Shown here in pieces: positions 10,794-22,178 of a stretch of 64,000 bases of DNA. This DNA is from Campanula takesimana (taxonomy: Eukaryota > Streptophyta > Magnoliopsida > Asterales > Campanulaceae), in NCBI GenBank assembly GCA_026119855.1, contig JAOWBW010001908.1, positions 1 to 64,000 of the forward strand, read 5' to 3'. How positions within the stretch are numbered: position 1 is the first letter of the stretch; each line of letters begins with the position of its first letter. The notes beneath the pieces were generated by a model that worked only from the letters and a program-made list of their open reading frames with translations, had not been told where the DNA came from and did no database searches. Both the position numbers and the translations under genes were made by a program.

Positions 10794-12182
10794 AGAAAAC
10801 GGGAGAAACTGACTTTAACAGAAAACAGTTAGGATTTTAACAGAAAGGGGGTTCTTTTGTAAACATTCTGGATTAAAGGGGAACTGGACTGGAACATGCC
10901 CCTGGACAAACTAGCCGTACGGCTAAAGGGGGTCTTCCTGGGAATTTTAACAGATTCCCAGGAATCAGTCCAGTTCCATACAGAAACAGAGCATTCTGTC
11001 TGAAACTGGACTGTTTGATCATTTCCAGCCATTCTTTTGTAACAAAACACAAATCAAATCATCCATATGTCATTAATCACTAGATTAGACACCAAAACAA
11101 GAATTTTGGATGTGATTAAGACAATCATTGGTGAATTATTAAGAAAAGGTGATGAAAGGGGCTTTTGAGCCAAGATGGCCATTTTGATGAGTAAAGATTC
11201 AAACTTTACCATCAAAATGGGATCTTTACACAAGATTAAACCTTTAGGGACAACAAAATGACATAAATATTGAATCTTTATGACCCAAATGTGGGATTTT
11301 AGGCTAAATCAAGGTTGGGATGATAAAGATTGGAACTTTATCACCTAACATGATCATCATGGCCAAATACAACATAAAGATACATGCTTTCACCATGAAA
11401 ATGGATCATCAAGCTATTTAAAGGCAAGAAATTAACAAATCATGATCTTCTTTAGGTTTTATCCCTTTTTCACATACTTGGATGTGAGGGCACCTTGAAT
11501 CATTTCATGATTTGGTTCCAAGATACATAACAAGATTATAAGGTGCTTGAAAGGACAAGACTTGCAATATAAGAGGTGCTTGACAAGGGCAAGACTTGCA
11601 ATACAAAAGGTGCTTGACAGGGGCAAGGCTTAAAATGCAAGTAAATAAACAATATGAGCAAGAACAAAAGAGTTTGAGATGGAGAGAAGATGGGGAGAAG
11701 GAGGCTTCACCTATGGTGGTTATGGCCTATCTTCCTCTCTTTTCACTCAAGTGTTTGGTGGTGTTTCACTCAGGCTGAATTTCTGCAGAGTTTCACCTAC
11801 AAAACTATATTTCTCTCCCCTGAAATAATCAGCAAGGGTCTCAATTTATAGGGACTACGGCTAGGCCCTTCCCGCGTCCAAACCATCCGTACTGCTCAGC
11901 CTGGCGAGTTCTGGATTTTTCCAAGTTTAATTCCAGAGCAGTCCTGAATTTCCAGTTTATCCTAGTGAGGTTCCAGCCTATCAGTTTATCACTGAATGGT
12001 GCTAAGAGTTCCTTTAAGTTGGCTAATTTCAGATTGGGGTACTTACAGGTGTGCAAATCATGGATCCAGATTGGCTTGGGATCATCGAGCTCATGTGTGC
12101 ACGCGACTTGCGGACACGAATTTAGGACCGATTTGCCTTGCCCGGACTAGCTCACCTTTTGCTATTATTTTTTATCCTTACA
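10519..12182. mobile_element. Probable solo LTR, Gypsy-like
   Basis: The ends TGTAAGGATCCTCC and TTTATCCTTACA are short inverted termini of TG...CA type bounding about 1.66 kb with no pol coding. Retrotransposon leader-like text (GGGCGAAACGCGGGTTCG) lies close to the start. A second LTR, primer-binding site or polypurine tract is not seen nearby, which suggests a solo LTR or truncation. No matching target duplication was found. Confidence 0.5.
10759..10791 (+). repeat. TG dinucleotide microsatellite
   Basis: An uninterrupted TG repeat of about 16 units inside the probable LTR. Confidence 0.95.
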
Positions 12183-12202
12183 GTCAAAATTTTTAATTTT
12201 TT

Positions 12203-12810
12203 TGCTGGAAATACAGATTCATTCAATCATCTGAACTGGAAAGGCCAAAATGAAGAGACATGCATTATCTCAGAATTAATTAAGGATTGTGTTTATCATT
12301 TTAATTAAATTTTCGGATGTAAATTTGTTCTTGGAGTAGTAGGATTGTGTTTATCCTTTTAATTAAATTTCCGGATGTAAATCTGTTCTTGTAGTAGTAT
12401 AAATAGAGATGAAGAACACAAACAAGATAACACAGAAAGAAAACACATTTTCCAGCAATCTCTCACACCCTCTTCTTTGTTGCATTTTGTCATTCCTTCT
12501 TTGGCCTCCTCTTGCATCTTTATTTGTGGTGATACTGTCCAGGCACAACTTCAATTCGCCGGAGTCTCTTAGTGCAGGGAAGCATCCAGTTCGTGCGAGT
12601 GATCCTAAGAGACTAGCGTCCGACGACATCCTCAAGCACTCACGGTGAGGGGGCGAATAAGTCTTAAGGACAGTGTGTCTAACACACGGCTCGGCACATA
12701 TACTCCATTCCAGTTTCTGTTTGATCATTTCCATCTTATTACTTTAAGTTTAATTCTGTTTATTATATATTCTGTATTTTAGAGTTCCTTTTTGCAGAAT
12801 TTTCCTAACA
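12203..12810 (+). mobile_element. Possible solo LTR with TATA box
   Basis: TGCTGGAAATAC at the start and TTTTCCTAACA at the end are imperfect inverted termini. Inside, AGTATAAATAG at about 12398 looks like an LTR promoter, preceded by two 59-bp direct copies starting GGATTGTG at 12283 and 12342. Downstream lies a transcribed-leader-like, GC-richer part. The short frames here match nothing I know. Confidence 0.4.
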
Positions 12811-13019
12811 TAATGTACTCAGAGAAAATAGTAATAGTAAGTCGAGTTACAAATAAAAACTAATTGATCAAAATGTCACCAACCAAATTAAAACGGGACA
12901 TGAATGACGAGAATAGGACATCCCCGAAAAGGGTCCTCAGGACATAAGGACATTCATTACTTGGGAAATGTAAATTTTCTCAGTTATCTGCTGAAGAAAA
13001 TTCATGTTAATAAAAAGTA

Positions 13020-14916
13020 GGGTTAATGACAGATTAGGGCCTGAACTGCAGGGGTGCGTGTTTTTTTTCCCGCTAGATCAGGGCTCAATATCTCAAATTT
13101 TCGGCAGTTAAGGGCTTTTTGACGAAAATCGTTAGAAAAGTCAGTTAAGTGCCATGTGCCGAGCACGTGATCGTCAAAATGGATGGGTTTGTAATGATAT
13201 TAGTTTGTAAGGGTTTTAGTGAAATTTTTGAAACTCAAAAGGTTTAAAATGAAATAAATATTTTTTTCTAAATAATCTAATAGCTATATTAAATATAAAA
13301 GGTTTTAGATTATTTTCTAAATAATAAATTTAAATAAAGAAAATTATAAATAAATTTAAATTTTATTCTATGAACATAATAAATTACTTTTTACATTCAC
13401 CAAATTTAAAACAATATAAAGTAATTATCACTATTTACAATGAAAAACTTTTACTCCCTCTATCCTTAAATGAGTGTCCATTTTCAAGAAATCTTTGTCC
13501 CTAAATGAGTGTCTTTTTTTAACATAACTTCTTTTCATTTATTATTCTCCACCCACTTTCTCTCTCATTCATACTCACAACACCTACTTTTCAAACAACT
13601 TTTTATAATAAAAGATTATTATTCATTAATCCCGTGTCAGACCAAGAATCATATTTCGGATGGGACGGAGGGAGTATTATAGATACTTAATATTATTATA
13701 CAACATTTAAAAAAATTAGACTTATTAAAATATAAAAAGAAATCCATATTCTTATTTAAAAGAATTGATTACAATTTAATTGAAAAATTAACAAAGTAAA
13801 TTAAAAAAAAACAGCAAGAACAGTAGCCTCCATAGAAAAACGACTGCTCTTTCCCCTTCGTCTTTCCTTTTTTCGGCCACCAATCTCGTCTTTCCTTTTT
13901 CCGGCCACCATTCTCAAATGAAAGAGTTTGGAGATAATGGGTGAAATTGAAAATCACTCTCTCCAAATATTACACCCCACCACTATCCCCATCTTCATTC
14001 CCAACCCTAACCCTTAAAATCCAACCCAGAAATTGTACTTTGGTAAGACTGAAAATTGCCGGAATCGTACCTTGCCGACGAACTGAGAGAGATAGATTTC
14101 GTTCGTACCTTGCCAACGAACTGAGAGAAAGAGAAAAAGAGCTAGATTTCACGGATCCAAGTAGAAGTAGAGAGAAATTGGGGATTTCGTTCATCAATTG
14201 TGTTTTCGAATTAGAGGAAGAAAGAAAGCAGAGACGACGAACTGAAAGAATAGATGCCGGAGTTGTGTCCGGCGTCGCGGCAGACGGACGGCGATGGGAA
14301 GTGGATCGGCGGGATAACCAGAAATGGGGCTGGAGTGGTGTGGTTCTGGCCGGCATTGTTTGGAGCCGAAGGGAGAGGGAGGTTCGCCGGAATTTGGGAC
14401 ATGGTGCGGAGTTGGTGAAGACGGCGTTGTGGGTGATGGTGAGAGAGAGAGAGGGTCGGGGTTGAGAGTGGCGGCCGGATTTGTGAAGGTGGGTGGAAGG
14501 AGAGGGTGAGTCGCCGTTCACTCCTCCAGAACCACCTCCGTCGGCCAATCGGATCTCGCCGGAGAATTGATTGGAGAAGCAGAGGAATGTGGGAAGGTGA
14601 GGAGGAAAGTGGCGGATTGGGTATTTATGTTGGGTGTAACTGGGTTCGGGTTCGGGTTTGGGAATGGGTAGATTTAACCCTTCAAATTTTAAAATTTACA
14701 GTTTGACCCTTTTTGATAAATTTTCATTACAAATCCATCCATTTAGCCGATCACATGCCATGCACATGGCACTTAACTGACTTTTCTAACGATTTCCGTC
14801 AAAAAGCCCTTAACTGCCGAAAATTTGAGATATTGAGCCCTGATCTAGCGAAAAAAAAATCCAGGCCCCTTTTAGACGCACCCCCTGCAGTTCAGGCCCT
14901 AATCTGTCATTAACCC
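13020..14916. mobile_element. Mutator-like element with 9-bp target duplication
   Basis: About 170-bp TIRs begin GGGTTAATGACAGATTAGGG and end CCCTAATCTGTCATTAACCC. The flanks TAAAAAGTA (13011-13019) and TAAAAAGCA (14917-14925) match at 8 of 9 bases. The interior has a GC-richer block (13970-14640) open in several frames on both strands, with splice-like and leader-like features but no recognisable domain; it may be captured gene DNA. A Stowaway MITE sits inside at 13452-13677. Confidence 0.8.
13452..13677. mobile_element. Stowaway MITE nested in a MULE
   Basis: The left end TACTCCCTCTATCCTTAAAT and the right end GGATGGGACGGAGGGAGTA are inverted termini with TA flanks, so this insertion is younger than the host MULE. 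Confidence 0.7.
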
Positions 14917-15296
14917 TAAAAAGCAAGTGTAAAGTTCATTTGTTTCATAATAAATATGGGTTCTACTATTTGCACTACTTTTTAGTTGTGTAAAAAACCT
15001 CAAAAGAATAAAACAGCCATTAAATGTAAAAAGTTAAAAAGTCAATGTGTTCCATACTACTACTAGACTGCATCTAGGTCTTCTCGGGGTTTTCGGTTTT
15101 TTTTTTTTTTTTTTTGCATAAACTTTTTCTTGTTTCTCTCATTTTCCAAACAAATTGAGAAATGACTCATTTCTTCTGTTAATTTTAATATCATATTTAT
15201 ATTACAAAAATATAATTAAATTAGTATGCTTTTTTTTCAAATATGTTTTAAAATTATAAATATATCTTCTTATTTTCTTAAAAAAATATATGTATA

Positions 15297-15490
15297 CTCT
15301 CTCTGTCCCATTTTAAGAGTCAATTATTTTTTAAAAAGACGTCCCATTTTAAAAATCATAATCCTAAAATGAAAAGTGGATTCTACACAACAATTATCCA
15401 CTAACTTTTCTCTACCTCACTTTCTCTCTCCTACCCAACTATCAACACTCACAACACATCATATTTTCCTTAATTATTGAACTAGCCCAT
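15297..15490. mobile_element. Half of a Stowaway-like MITE
   Basis: The left terminus TACTCTCTCTGTCCCATTTT and a typical interior (CCACTAACTTTTCTCTACC) are present; the right terminus is missing. Confidence 0.5.
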
Positions 15491-15532
15491 TTATTTTACT
15501 TTGTTTGCATATGCATGTTATGTATTAAGTTA

Positions 15533-16262
15533 GGGTAAATTGCATTTTAGGCCCCAAAGTTTGGGGGTGTTCCTATGATGGGTTCTAAAGTATTTCAGTT
15601 AGCATTTTGGGCCCCAAAGTTGTCATTTTTGTCGAGTTAGGGTTTTTAACCAACTTTGTTACAAAAACCCGTTAAATAGGCACGTGCCACGCACATGATC
15701 AATAAATTGATTGGTTTAAAATGATATTAACTGTCAGGGGGTTAATGACATATCTTCAAAATGAGGAGAGTTAAACAAAAAAGAAAAACTCATTCCCTTT
15801 TCTCTTCACCTTCCCCAGCACTCCCATCTACTCTATACTAGCCCTTCTCATTTCCTCTGAATTTCCACTTCAAATACTTCACCTGTAAAACCCTCTTGCC
15901 GTCGACAGAAAAGATTAGCCGGGAATCGTGCTCGCCGAGACGGCAATAGATTGATATGTCTCTCGTTTCGCCGCCGAAGATTGCCTTGGTGAACCACAAC
16001 TCTGCATCCTCGGCAGAGGGAAAATCGAGGAATGTGTGGTGATTGTTTGAAGTAGTTTTTGGTATCAAATAAAGCCTTCGGGTTAATCAAAGTCGAGTGG
16101 TTCTTTGTGATGCTTGATCCTCGTCTTCTGGCGGCGGCCATGTGAAGATGCCGAGGTCTTGATCTGTAGACAAGCTTGGCCCATGTCTTGAACTGAGGGC
16201 CTCTGTAGGGGTTCATACTTGGGCTTCCTTGGTCTGGGATGTGTGCGACCCGACCCAATGTA
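15533..16262. mobile_element. Truncated MULE carrying a gene fragment
   Basis: A MULE-type left TIR starts GGGTAAATTGCATTTTAGGC at 15533 and runs to about 15760. The inverted partner is absent, so the right end has been lost. Directly inside lies coding-like DNA with a DUF868 fragment on the minus strand. A gene fragment next to a long TIR is the Pack-MULE arrangement. Confidence 0.55.
15838..16068 (-). pseudogene. DUF868 family fragment
   Basis: A 76-residue frame whose second half reads GGETRDISIYC, then a variable stretch, then SVDGKRVLQVKYLKWKFRG. This matches the conserved core of plant DUF868 proteins, a family of about 300 residues whose function I cannot state. Only the part ending in WKFRGNE is present; the following conserved WDV-type segment is lost because the DNA passes into MULE sequence. 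Upstream on the minus strand another frame (15848-16258) also looks coding (KTWAKLVYRSRPRHLHMAA), which suggests at least one frameshift or an unspliced junction. It lies inside a truncated Mutator-like element, so it is probably a captured fragment. Confidence 0.6.
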
Positions 16263-16553
16263 CAAGTCGATTTTTACCGTTCAGAAAATTTTTTTGTGAA
16301 AAAATAATAATTTTACATACAAAATTAATTTAAAAAAAGAGTTAATCTTATGAAAAACTAGTTTTACACTAAAAAATGTGTAATTTGTTTTACATTAAGA
16401 TACTCTGCTTTACATTAAATGATGAAAACATGTTTTACACTAAAGCGTGTAAAATAAGTTTTTCTCGAAATTTTCCCTTTAAAAATGACATTTATTTTGA
16501 AACAAAAATTTCTTAAAAAAAAAACATTCATTTAAGGATAGTGGGAATAAATA
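16263..16553. other. AT-rich spacer
   Basis: It contains three or four copies of a TTTTACACTAAA-like motif (about 16364-16460) but no coding signal. Confidence 0.4.
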
Positions 16554-16840
16554 TACTCCATCCTTCCCATTTTAAGAGTCAAAAATTTCTCAAATGAGTG
16601 TCTCAACTTAAGAGTCAAAATCCCAAAAAAGTTTTTTACACTTCTTTATTTAGTGGACCCTACATGTCATACACGTAACAACTATCCACTAACTATTCCA
16701 TACCCCACTTTCTCTCTCTCTCTCACTTTCTATACCCACAACACTCTACCCCACTATCTATATTTTATAATAAAAACATTTATTTCTTAATTTTTGAACC
16801 CAAATTTTTTTTTGGCTATTAAAATGAGATGGACGGAGTA
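16554..16840. mobile_element. Stowaway-like MITE
   Basis: The left end TACTCCATCCTTCCCATTTT and the right end AAAATGAGATGGACGGAGTA are inverted termini. It lies about 0.55 kb upstream of the predicted SHINE transcription start. Confidence 0.7.
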
Positions 16841-17394
16841 TGTAAAATCAATTATTGTAAAGAGAATTGAGTAATGTTAAAATTAGTTTATTAGTTTTAG
16901 TAATTTTTAATATTGATTATTTTACATACAGTATAAAATAGTGAATGTTAAAGAAAGATATTTTGGGTTGGAGTACTAATGACGTTAGTAAATGCCTCAT
17001 GTCATTATTGTACTTTGCAGCCCCCATGATTTTTCTCTTCTTGGTTTTAGTACTTCACTCAAAAAGAGAGAATAAATTATGCAAATAGAAAAAGAGATGT
17101 GCAAATAGAAATTCCCATAAATATCACATTTTTTTTAATCATTACAAAAATTATTATTGCGTTTTTAAATAAAGATTTTTTAAATATAAATTTTGAAAGA
17201 TACTAAGTGATTAATTAATGGAAGACAGAGAGAACAAGTCTCCAAGCTGAAAGCTCACCGACGGAGATTTGTCGAGTGTGATCGATCTAGTCCTAAAAAA
17301 ACAGAAGCATTTATACGTACCTTTCCAATATTAATTGCTTCTTGAATTAATCAATTTGTTTACCCAGTAGTAATTCTCACCCCCATTCGGCCAT

Positions 17395-17474
17395 TATAAT
17401 ATTCCCAATCTCTTTGCACTAGTACTTCTTCTCAACCCCCGCATTTTCATCTCTCTCTCTCTCTCTCTCTCTCT
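17395..17474 (+). promoter_or_regulatory. Core promoter and CT-rich leader of the SHINE gene
   Basis: A TATA-like TATAAT at 17395-17400 precedes a pyrimidine-rich leader with an uninterrupted CT repeat at 17451-17474, 35 bases before the start codon. TATA followed by a CT or Y-patch is common in plant promoters. The transcription start (about 17430) is inferred. Confidence 0.5.
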
Positions 17475-17508
17475 AACTTTGGAGTATATTCTGACACAGA
17501 AGATCAAG

Positions 17509-18254
17509 ATGGTACAGTCCTCCAACTCAAAGAAGTTCAGAGGTGTCAGGCAACGTCACTGGGGCTCCTGGGTTTCGGAAATTCGTCACCCTCTATTGTA
17601 CAGTACTCCTATATACATTAATCCCCCCTTTAATTTTCTCTCAATCATTTCTACAAACACCTTCAATGCATCCTAACTAAACTAATATCATGCCTTTCAA
17701 TAGTTATAAATACGATTATTCTCACTAATATGCGGAATTTGGTTATTGTGCGTACCTGATTTAATAATAGGAAGAGGAGGGTGTGGCTTGGGACGTTCGA
17801 AACTGCAGAAGAGGCGGCTCGAGCCTACGATGAGGCGGCGGTGCTAATGGGCGGCCGTAATGCCAAGACGAATTTCCCGATTGCCAAAACCTCCCCGACG
17901 GATAAGTCTACTACGCAGGGGACGACATCGTCTTCACAAACTGCTCTTTCCGCTATACTAAGCGCTAAGCTTCGCAAATGTTGCAAAGCTCCGTCTCCTT
18001 CTTTGACATGCCTGAGGCTGGACACGGAGAGCTCTCACATCGGAGTTTGGCAGAAGCGGGCCGGGGCACAGTCGGACTCCAACTGGGTCATGACGGTGGA
18101 GCTCGGAAAGAAGAGCAACATTAATGCGCCACCGGAGGAAGCGGCCGTAGCGACACCGGAGATTAAATCGAGCGGCGGAAACATTGGGGTGATTAGCAAA
18201 GAGGAGGAAATGATCGCTTTGCAAATGATAGAGGAACTCTTGAATAGTGATTGA
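17509..18254 (+). CDS. SHN1: AP2/ERF transcription factor, SHINE/WIN1 clade
   Basis: Two exons, 17509-17597 and 17771-18254, split by a 173-base GT-AG intron that interrupts the second Leu codon of HPLL, the position usual for this clade. The predicted protein has 190 residues. Residues 9-66 are a single AP2/ERF DNA-binding domain (FRGVRQRHWGSWVSEIRHP, then WLGTFETAEEAARAYDEAA). Residues 90-141 form the clade-specific middle motif (SAKLRKCCKAPSPSLTCLRL, then SSHIGVWQKRAG), and residues 173-189 the C-terminal motif (LQMIEELLN), which is typical of WIN1/SHN proteins. Known members act in the nucleus and activate wax and cutin biosynthesis in epidermis. The start chosen is the MVQ usual for the family; an in-frame ATG 30 bases upstream is not favoured. 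The gene looks intact. Which SHN paralogue it is cannot be decided here. Confidence 0.93.
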
Positions 18255-18348
18255 AAGAAGTTAGTTGCACTAGCTAGGGTGGGTTTCTCCTTCAATCTTG
18301 GATATCACTCTACTTGCGTACAAGTCAACTATAGTCAACCCTACTAAA

Positions 18349-18879
18349 ATAAATACTCCCTTTGTCCCGTCCAAATTAAGATTTTTGGGTTGGGCACGAA
18401 GATTAAAGAAAAATTGTTAGTCAACCCTACTAAAATTGTTACTTTCTTATTTTCACAATGTTACTAACACAAGTGTTTTTAATTCTAAAGTGTAAATGGT
18501 TTAATTATTAATTTTCTATACATATGTGTTACAATTATGCATAAACACTGTTACATATACGTAACACGTTCGTTACATTTTAGTTATAATAAGAATTACT
18601 TTTGGCAAATGAAGAAAACATAAAAAAAAACACTATTACTTTTATGTATCTATGTATTACTTTTATGTATACAAACTGTTACATATAAGTAACACGTTTG
18701 TTACATTTAGTTATAGTAGCTATTACCTTTGGCAAACAGAAAAATGGCCCCCGCCCCCAAAAAAAAAGTTTTTTTTTTTTTTTTCCTGCGGCTCATGAGT
18801 CAAAATGACCCGTCTCTACTATGAGACGGGTCATGGTGCTCTCATACAAGTTTTTGTCTTCATTTAAAGACGGGGGAGT
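18349..18879. mobile_element. Composite MITE region downstream of the SHINE gene
   Basis: TACTCCCTTTGTCCCGTCCA at the left and AAAGACGGGGGAGTATA at the right are Stowaway-like ends. Between them lie two imperfect direct copies of a segment (GTTACATATA..GTAACACG..TTCGTTACATTTAGTTATA) at about 18545-18610 and 18675-18735. The boundaries may belong to more than one element. Confidence 0.45.
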
Positions 18880-20335
18880 ATAATAATTTGTATTATAAAT
18901 ACTGAAAAAATAAACATGTCTAATCTTCTCTTGGTGCTAAACGATCTATCTATGATTGTTGCTTCATTGCAATTCATTTTATTTTCTTTTAAACGTAGTG
19001 AGTTTTGAGATAAGAAATCTATCTTTAAACATTAGCTATATATTCTTTTCATTTTTCTCTTTATGACAAGTTTACTACACAACATTATGAAATACTCGTT
19101 GAAAGCTTAATCGAATGTCTCATCAGCTCTCAGTTTGTCTTGGATTGAAATTTCTCTCATTAATGAAAAATCCCTATTCTATTAGTGGACACTAAAATTG
19201 ATTGAATGAATTGATGTGAGCAAAAGTATAGTTTTCTGGCATATAGTCTTATTTGGTGTATATTTCAACACAAATTCTAATGTGTTATGAAAAACACAGC
19301 ACATAATTGGCCTAAACATTATGACACCTTGTCGCGCTCATTCGAAAAAAATGGATTATCCTACAAATTCACATAAAAGAAACCTCAAACCGGATCATGA
19401 CAATCAAATCAATTGTTGATTTGTTATCACGGCGCCGTAAACTATTCAGTAATCAATTCCTTTTAATTGCTTGATGTTGTGTTTAGCCTACATATTGGAT
19501 GTTGATAAATTGTTCATACTATTAGTGGCTATGATTTATCATTTCAACTACTAGAATTTGAAGCTAAACATTTATATATATATATATACACACACACATA
19601 CATAGATATTATACCTCCTTTTTCTCTTTCTGAGTTTTCAACCTATGTTGACAAATATTTTTTTAATTAAAATAAATGGAAAATTCATTTTTAAAGCTTG
19701 AAAAGGCTTAAGGCTTAGACCTTTTAACTTTCGCTATGAATTCAATTGCGACACTTCAACTGTTCAACATATATCAACACCTAAAAGTTCAAGGACTACC
19801 TTCAAAAAAAAAAAAAAAAAAAAAAAAAAAGAGTTCAATTTGATGAACTAAATATTTTTTGTAAAAGCAATCCCCCCATCTTATACAAATTGTCTAATTT
19901 GATGAACTAAATATTTTTTGTAATTATGTTTTACTTGTTTACACCATGTAAAAATAACAATATTTTTAGAAAGAAACGTGTTTTTTTTTTTGGGCAAAAA
20001 TTTACAATAGCTAGTTGAAGGGAGTTTTAGGGCACTGATTGAGAAATTGCGGTGTGAATTTGAGGTTACATGTTCAAATATGAAAAGCAAATATTCATGC
20101 AGGGTAAAATTTACCTATATATTTCATGTTTATATAGTATTTGTAATAGTACGAACCTTTCTTTTTCTCTATTTACAAGAGTTAGTGCACTTATCTTTCA
20201 AAAGCAGTCTATTTGATTTGAAATTTCATTGATAAACACCTCGTGAAATTTTTAATATTGGGGCCATTACTGTCGAAACATGGTCCAAGCCTAAATAAGT
20301 GATTCTCAATAAGCGATGAATCAATTTATAAGTAG
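18880..20335. other. Intergenic DNA with simple repeats
   Basis: No gene recognised. It holds a TA/CA microsatellite at about 19570-19600, an A run at 19806-19830, and a short direct duplication of TTTGATGAACTAAATATTTT at about 19838 and 19898. Confidence 0.45.
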
Positions 20336-20590
20336 TACTCCCTCCGTCCCAAAATGATCTTCATACTTTTTTCAGCGTTATTGCGAAGGATTTTTGAGCA
20401 ATAATTTTAGGTTGACTCAATTATACTAATGAAAATCTAAAACTTGTTATTGACACATCATCATCAATACTATCAATAACAAGTTTTAGATTTTCATTAG
20501 GATAAATTAATCAACCTAAAATCATTGCTCAAAGTTCCTTCGTGGTAATGTTGAAAAAAGTATGAAGATCATTTTGGGACGGAGGGAGTA
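20336..20590. mobile_element. Near-perfect hairpin MITE
   Basis: Almost the whole 255 bp folds on itself: TACTCCCTCCGTCCCAAAAT with about 115 further bases is mirrored by the right arm ending ATTTTGGGACGGAGGGAGTA, around a short loop near 20465. A transcript would form a long double-stranded stem. Confidence 0.85.
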
Positions 20591-20599
20591 CTATGCAAG

Positions 20600-20757
20600 T
20601 AACTAAAAAGCGCTAGGCGGTCGCTAGGTGTCGCAGGGGTGCCTAGGCGGGGCCGAAAATTCAGAAATAACTATAATATCCTAGACGGGACCCAGGCGTT
20701 TCATGAACGCCTACCGCCTAGGCGGCCTAGACAGAGGTCTTTTAGAACACTGGTACT
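20600..20757. mobile_element. Small TIR element rich in CTAGGCG
   Basis: AAAAAGCGCTAGGCGGTCGC at the left and CCGCCTAGGCGGCCTAGAC with TTTTAGAACACT at the right are inverted copies. A relative, with the full left end AGTGTTCTAAAAAG, lies at 53123. Confidence 0.55.
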
Positions 20758-20789
20758 ATACGAAGATCAAATAATGTTCTACTTTGAAA

Positions 20790-20980
20790 TACTTCATCCG
20801 TTTCAAAATATATGTTGTTTAAAGAGTTAAATTTTGTTTCAAAATACTTGATGTTTTACTATTTTCAAGGAATATTTACTCTTGTTTACTTAATATACCC
20901 TTATTCATTAATGTTGAACTATCTCTTGTATATGCATTTAAACCGCTTAAAACGACAAGTATCTTAAAACATAGTGAGTA
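20790..20980. mobile_element. Degraded Stowaway-like MITE
   Basis: TACTTCATCCGTTTCAAAAT at the left and TTAAAACATAGTGAGTA at the right are diverged inverted ends. Confidence 0.5.
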
Positions 20981-21149
20981 ATAGTTTTATGATTACTTTT
21001 TGTTTGTCTCTAAAAGTTAATTTTATTGTCAGAATTAATATTTAAAATCACTAAAATTTCAAAATTTTACAATGTAAATTAAATATTTGAATAAAATCAC
21101 TCAACTTACAATGTCACTTTATAATATGTGTAATGATTATCAATCGGGA

Positions 21150-21375
21150 CTATATGTAATGACCTGAGCCCGAAGACTCGGCCTGCTAGCAGCGGGATTT
21201 GTATCACGATCAAAGCGCTTTATAACTCAATGGTTGTCCCGCACTCCCACTACATAAGCAAGACATATTGGCCCACTGAGCACAATAACTGGAAGTCCAT
21301 ATTGGTTGTCAATAGTAACTTTGTGGAGGCGCATAACCCACATTTTTCTGATGTGAGATAACTGATTTCACACTA
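21150..21375. other. Unassigned segment, possibly an LTR fragment
   Basis: A GC-richer stretch (GACCTGAGCCCGAAGACTCG and onward) ending GATAACTGATTTCACAC has the look of retrotransposon or dispersed repeat DNA. No ends could be defined. Confidence 0.25.
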
Positions 21376-21665
21376 TACTCCCTCCGTCCTAGCAGAAGTG
21401 TCACCAATTTTTGGGACACGGGGATTAAGAAAATGTAGTAGGTGTGTGGTAAAAAATAAAGAGAGAGAATGAGTGGAGTAAATAATACGTAGTGTTAGTT
21501 GAATAAAATGAGTAGTGGAAAATGAAGCGAGAGAATGAATGGGGTTAAATGGTGGGGTTGGTTGAATATAAATATATTAAAACATTTCCATTTTGGATAG
21601 TGACACTTGTACTGGGACAGACCAAAAGGGAAATAAATGACACTTCTGCAGGAACGGAGGGAGTA
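21376..21665. mobile_element. Stowaway-like MITE
   Basis: TACTCCCTCCGTCCTAGCAG at the left is mirrored by CTGCAGGAACGGAGGGAGTA at the right; AGTGTCAC/GTGACACT blocks extend the TIR. The interior resembles the element at 1477-1766. Confidence 0.75.
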
Positions 21666-21850
21666 TATCATTTTAATAGAGATGAAGTATTAATTTGATT
21701 ATGCTAGACACAGTCCTTAATTTCCTGTCCCGTGTAGCTGTTCAAAAACCCCATATCTAACCACATCTGCTATTTTTTACCGTACACCACAAGCCATTTT
21801 GCTTAGAACATGTACTATGCTAATGTAAAATAAAATCACAAAAAAATTAC

Positions 21851-22117
21851 TACTCCCTCCGTCCCAAAATACATTCAGTTTTAGAATAATTTTTTTGACC
21901 TAAAATATTTATAGTTTTGCACTTTTTCATAAAACATTGACACACTTTGCCTAGATTGCCCTTATTTATGATAGTTAGTTGTCACTGTAAAATCATCTAA
22001 TTGTCTTGTTACTTGAAATATTCAAAGGGTAAATTAGTCTATTTGATATGTATTAATCACTTTTCTTAATATATGTGCAAAGTGCTAAAACTACAAGTAT
22101 TTTGGGACGGAGGGGTA
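21851..22117. mobile_element. Stowaway MITE
   Basis: TACTCCCTCCGTCCCAAAAT at the left and TATTTTGGGACGGAGGGGTA at the right are inverted ends with TA flanks. Confidence 0.75.
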
Positions 22118-22178
22118 TATGATTGCAAAATGAAAAACTTATCATATACTCCGTACTAGTTACGAAGCTTAGAAAAAA

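Noticed and set aside
12363..12734. A 123-codon minus-strand frame as a gene
   Set aside because: It runs antisense through a likely LTR promoter and leader and has no conserved motif.
13941..14548. Overlapping 174- and 192-codon frames on both strands
   Set aside because: Both lie in the GC-rich centre of a MULE, mirror each other's composition and show no domain; kept only as possible captured DNA.
17825..18295. Minus-strand frames across the SHINE second exon
   Set aside because: They are antisense shadows of a clearly conserved plus-strand exon.
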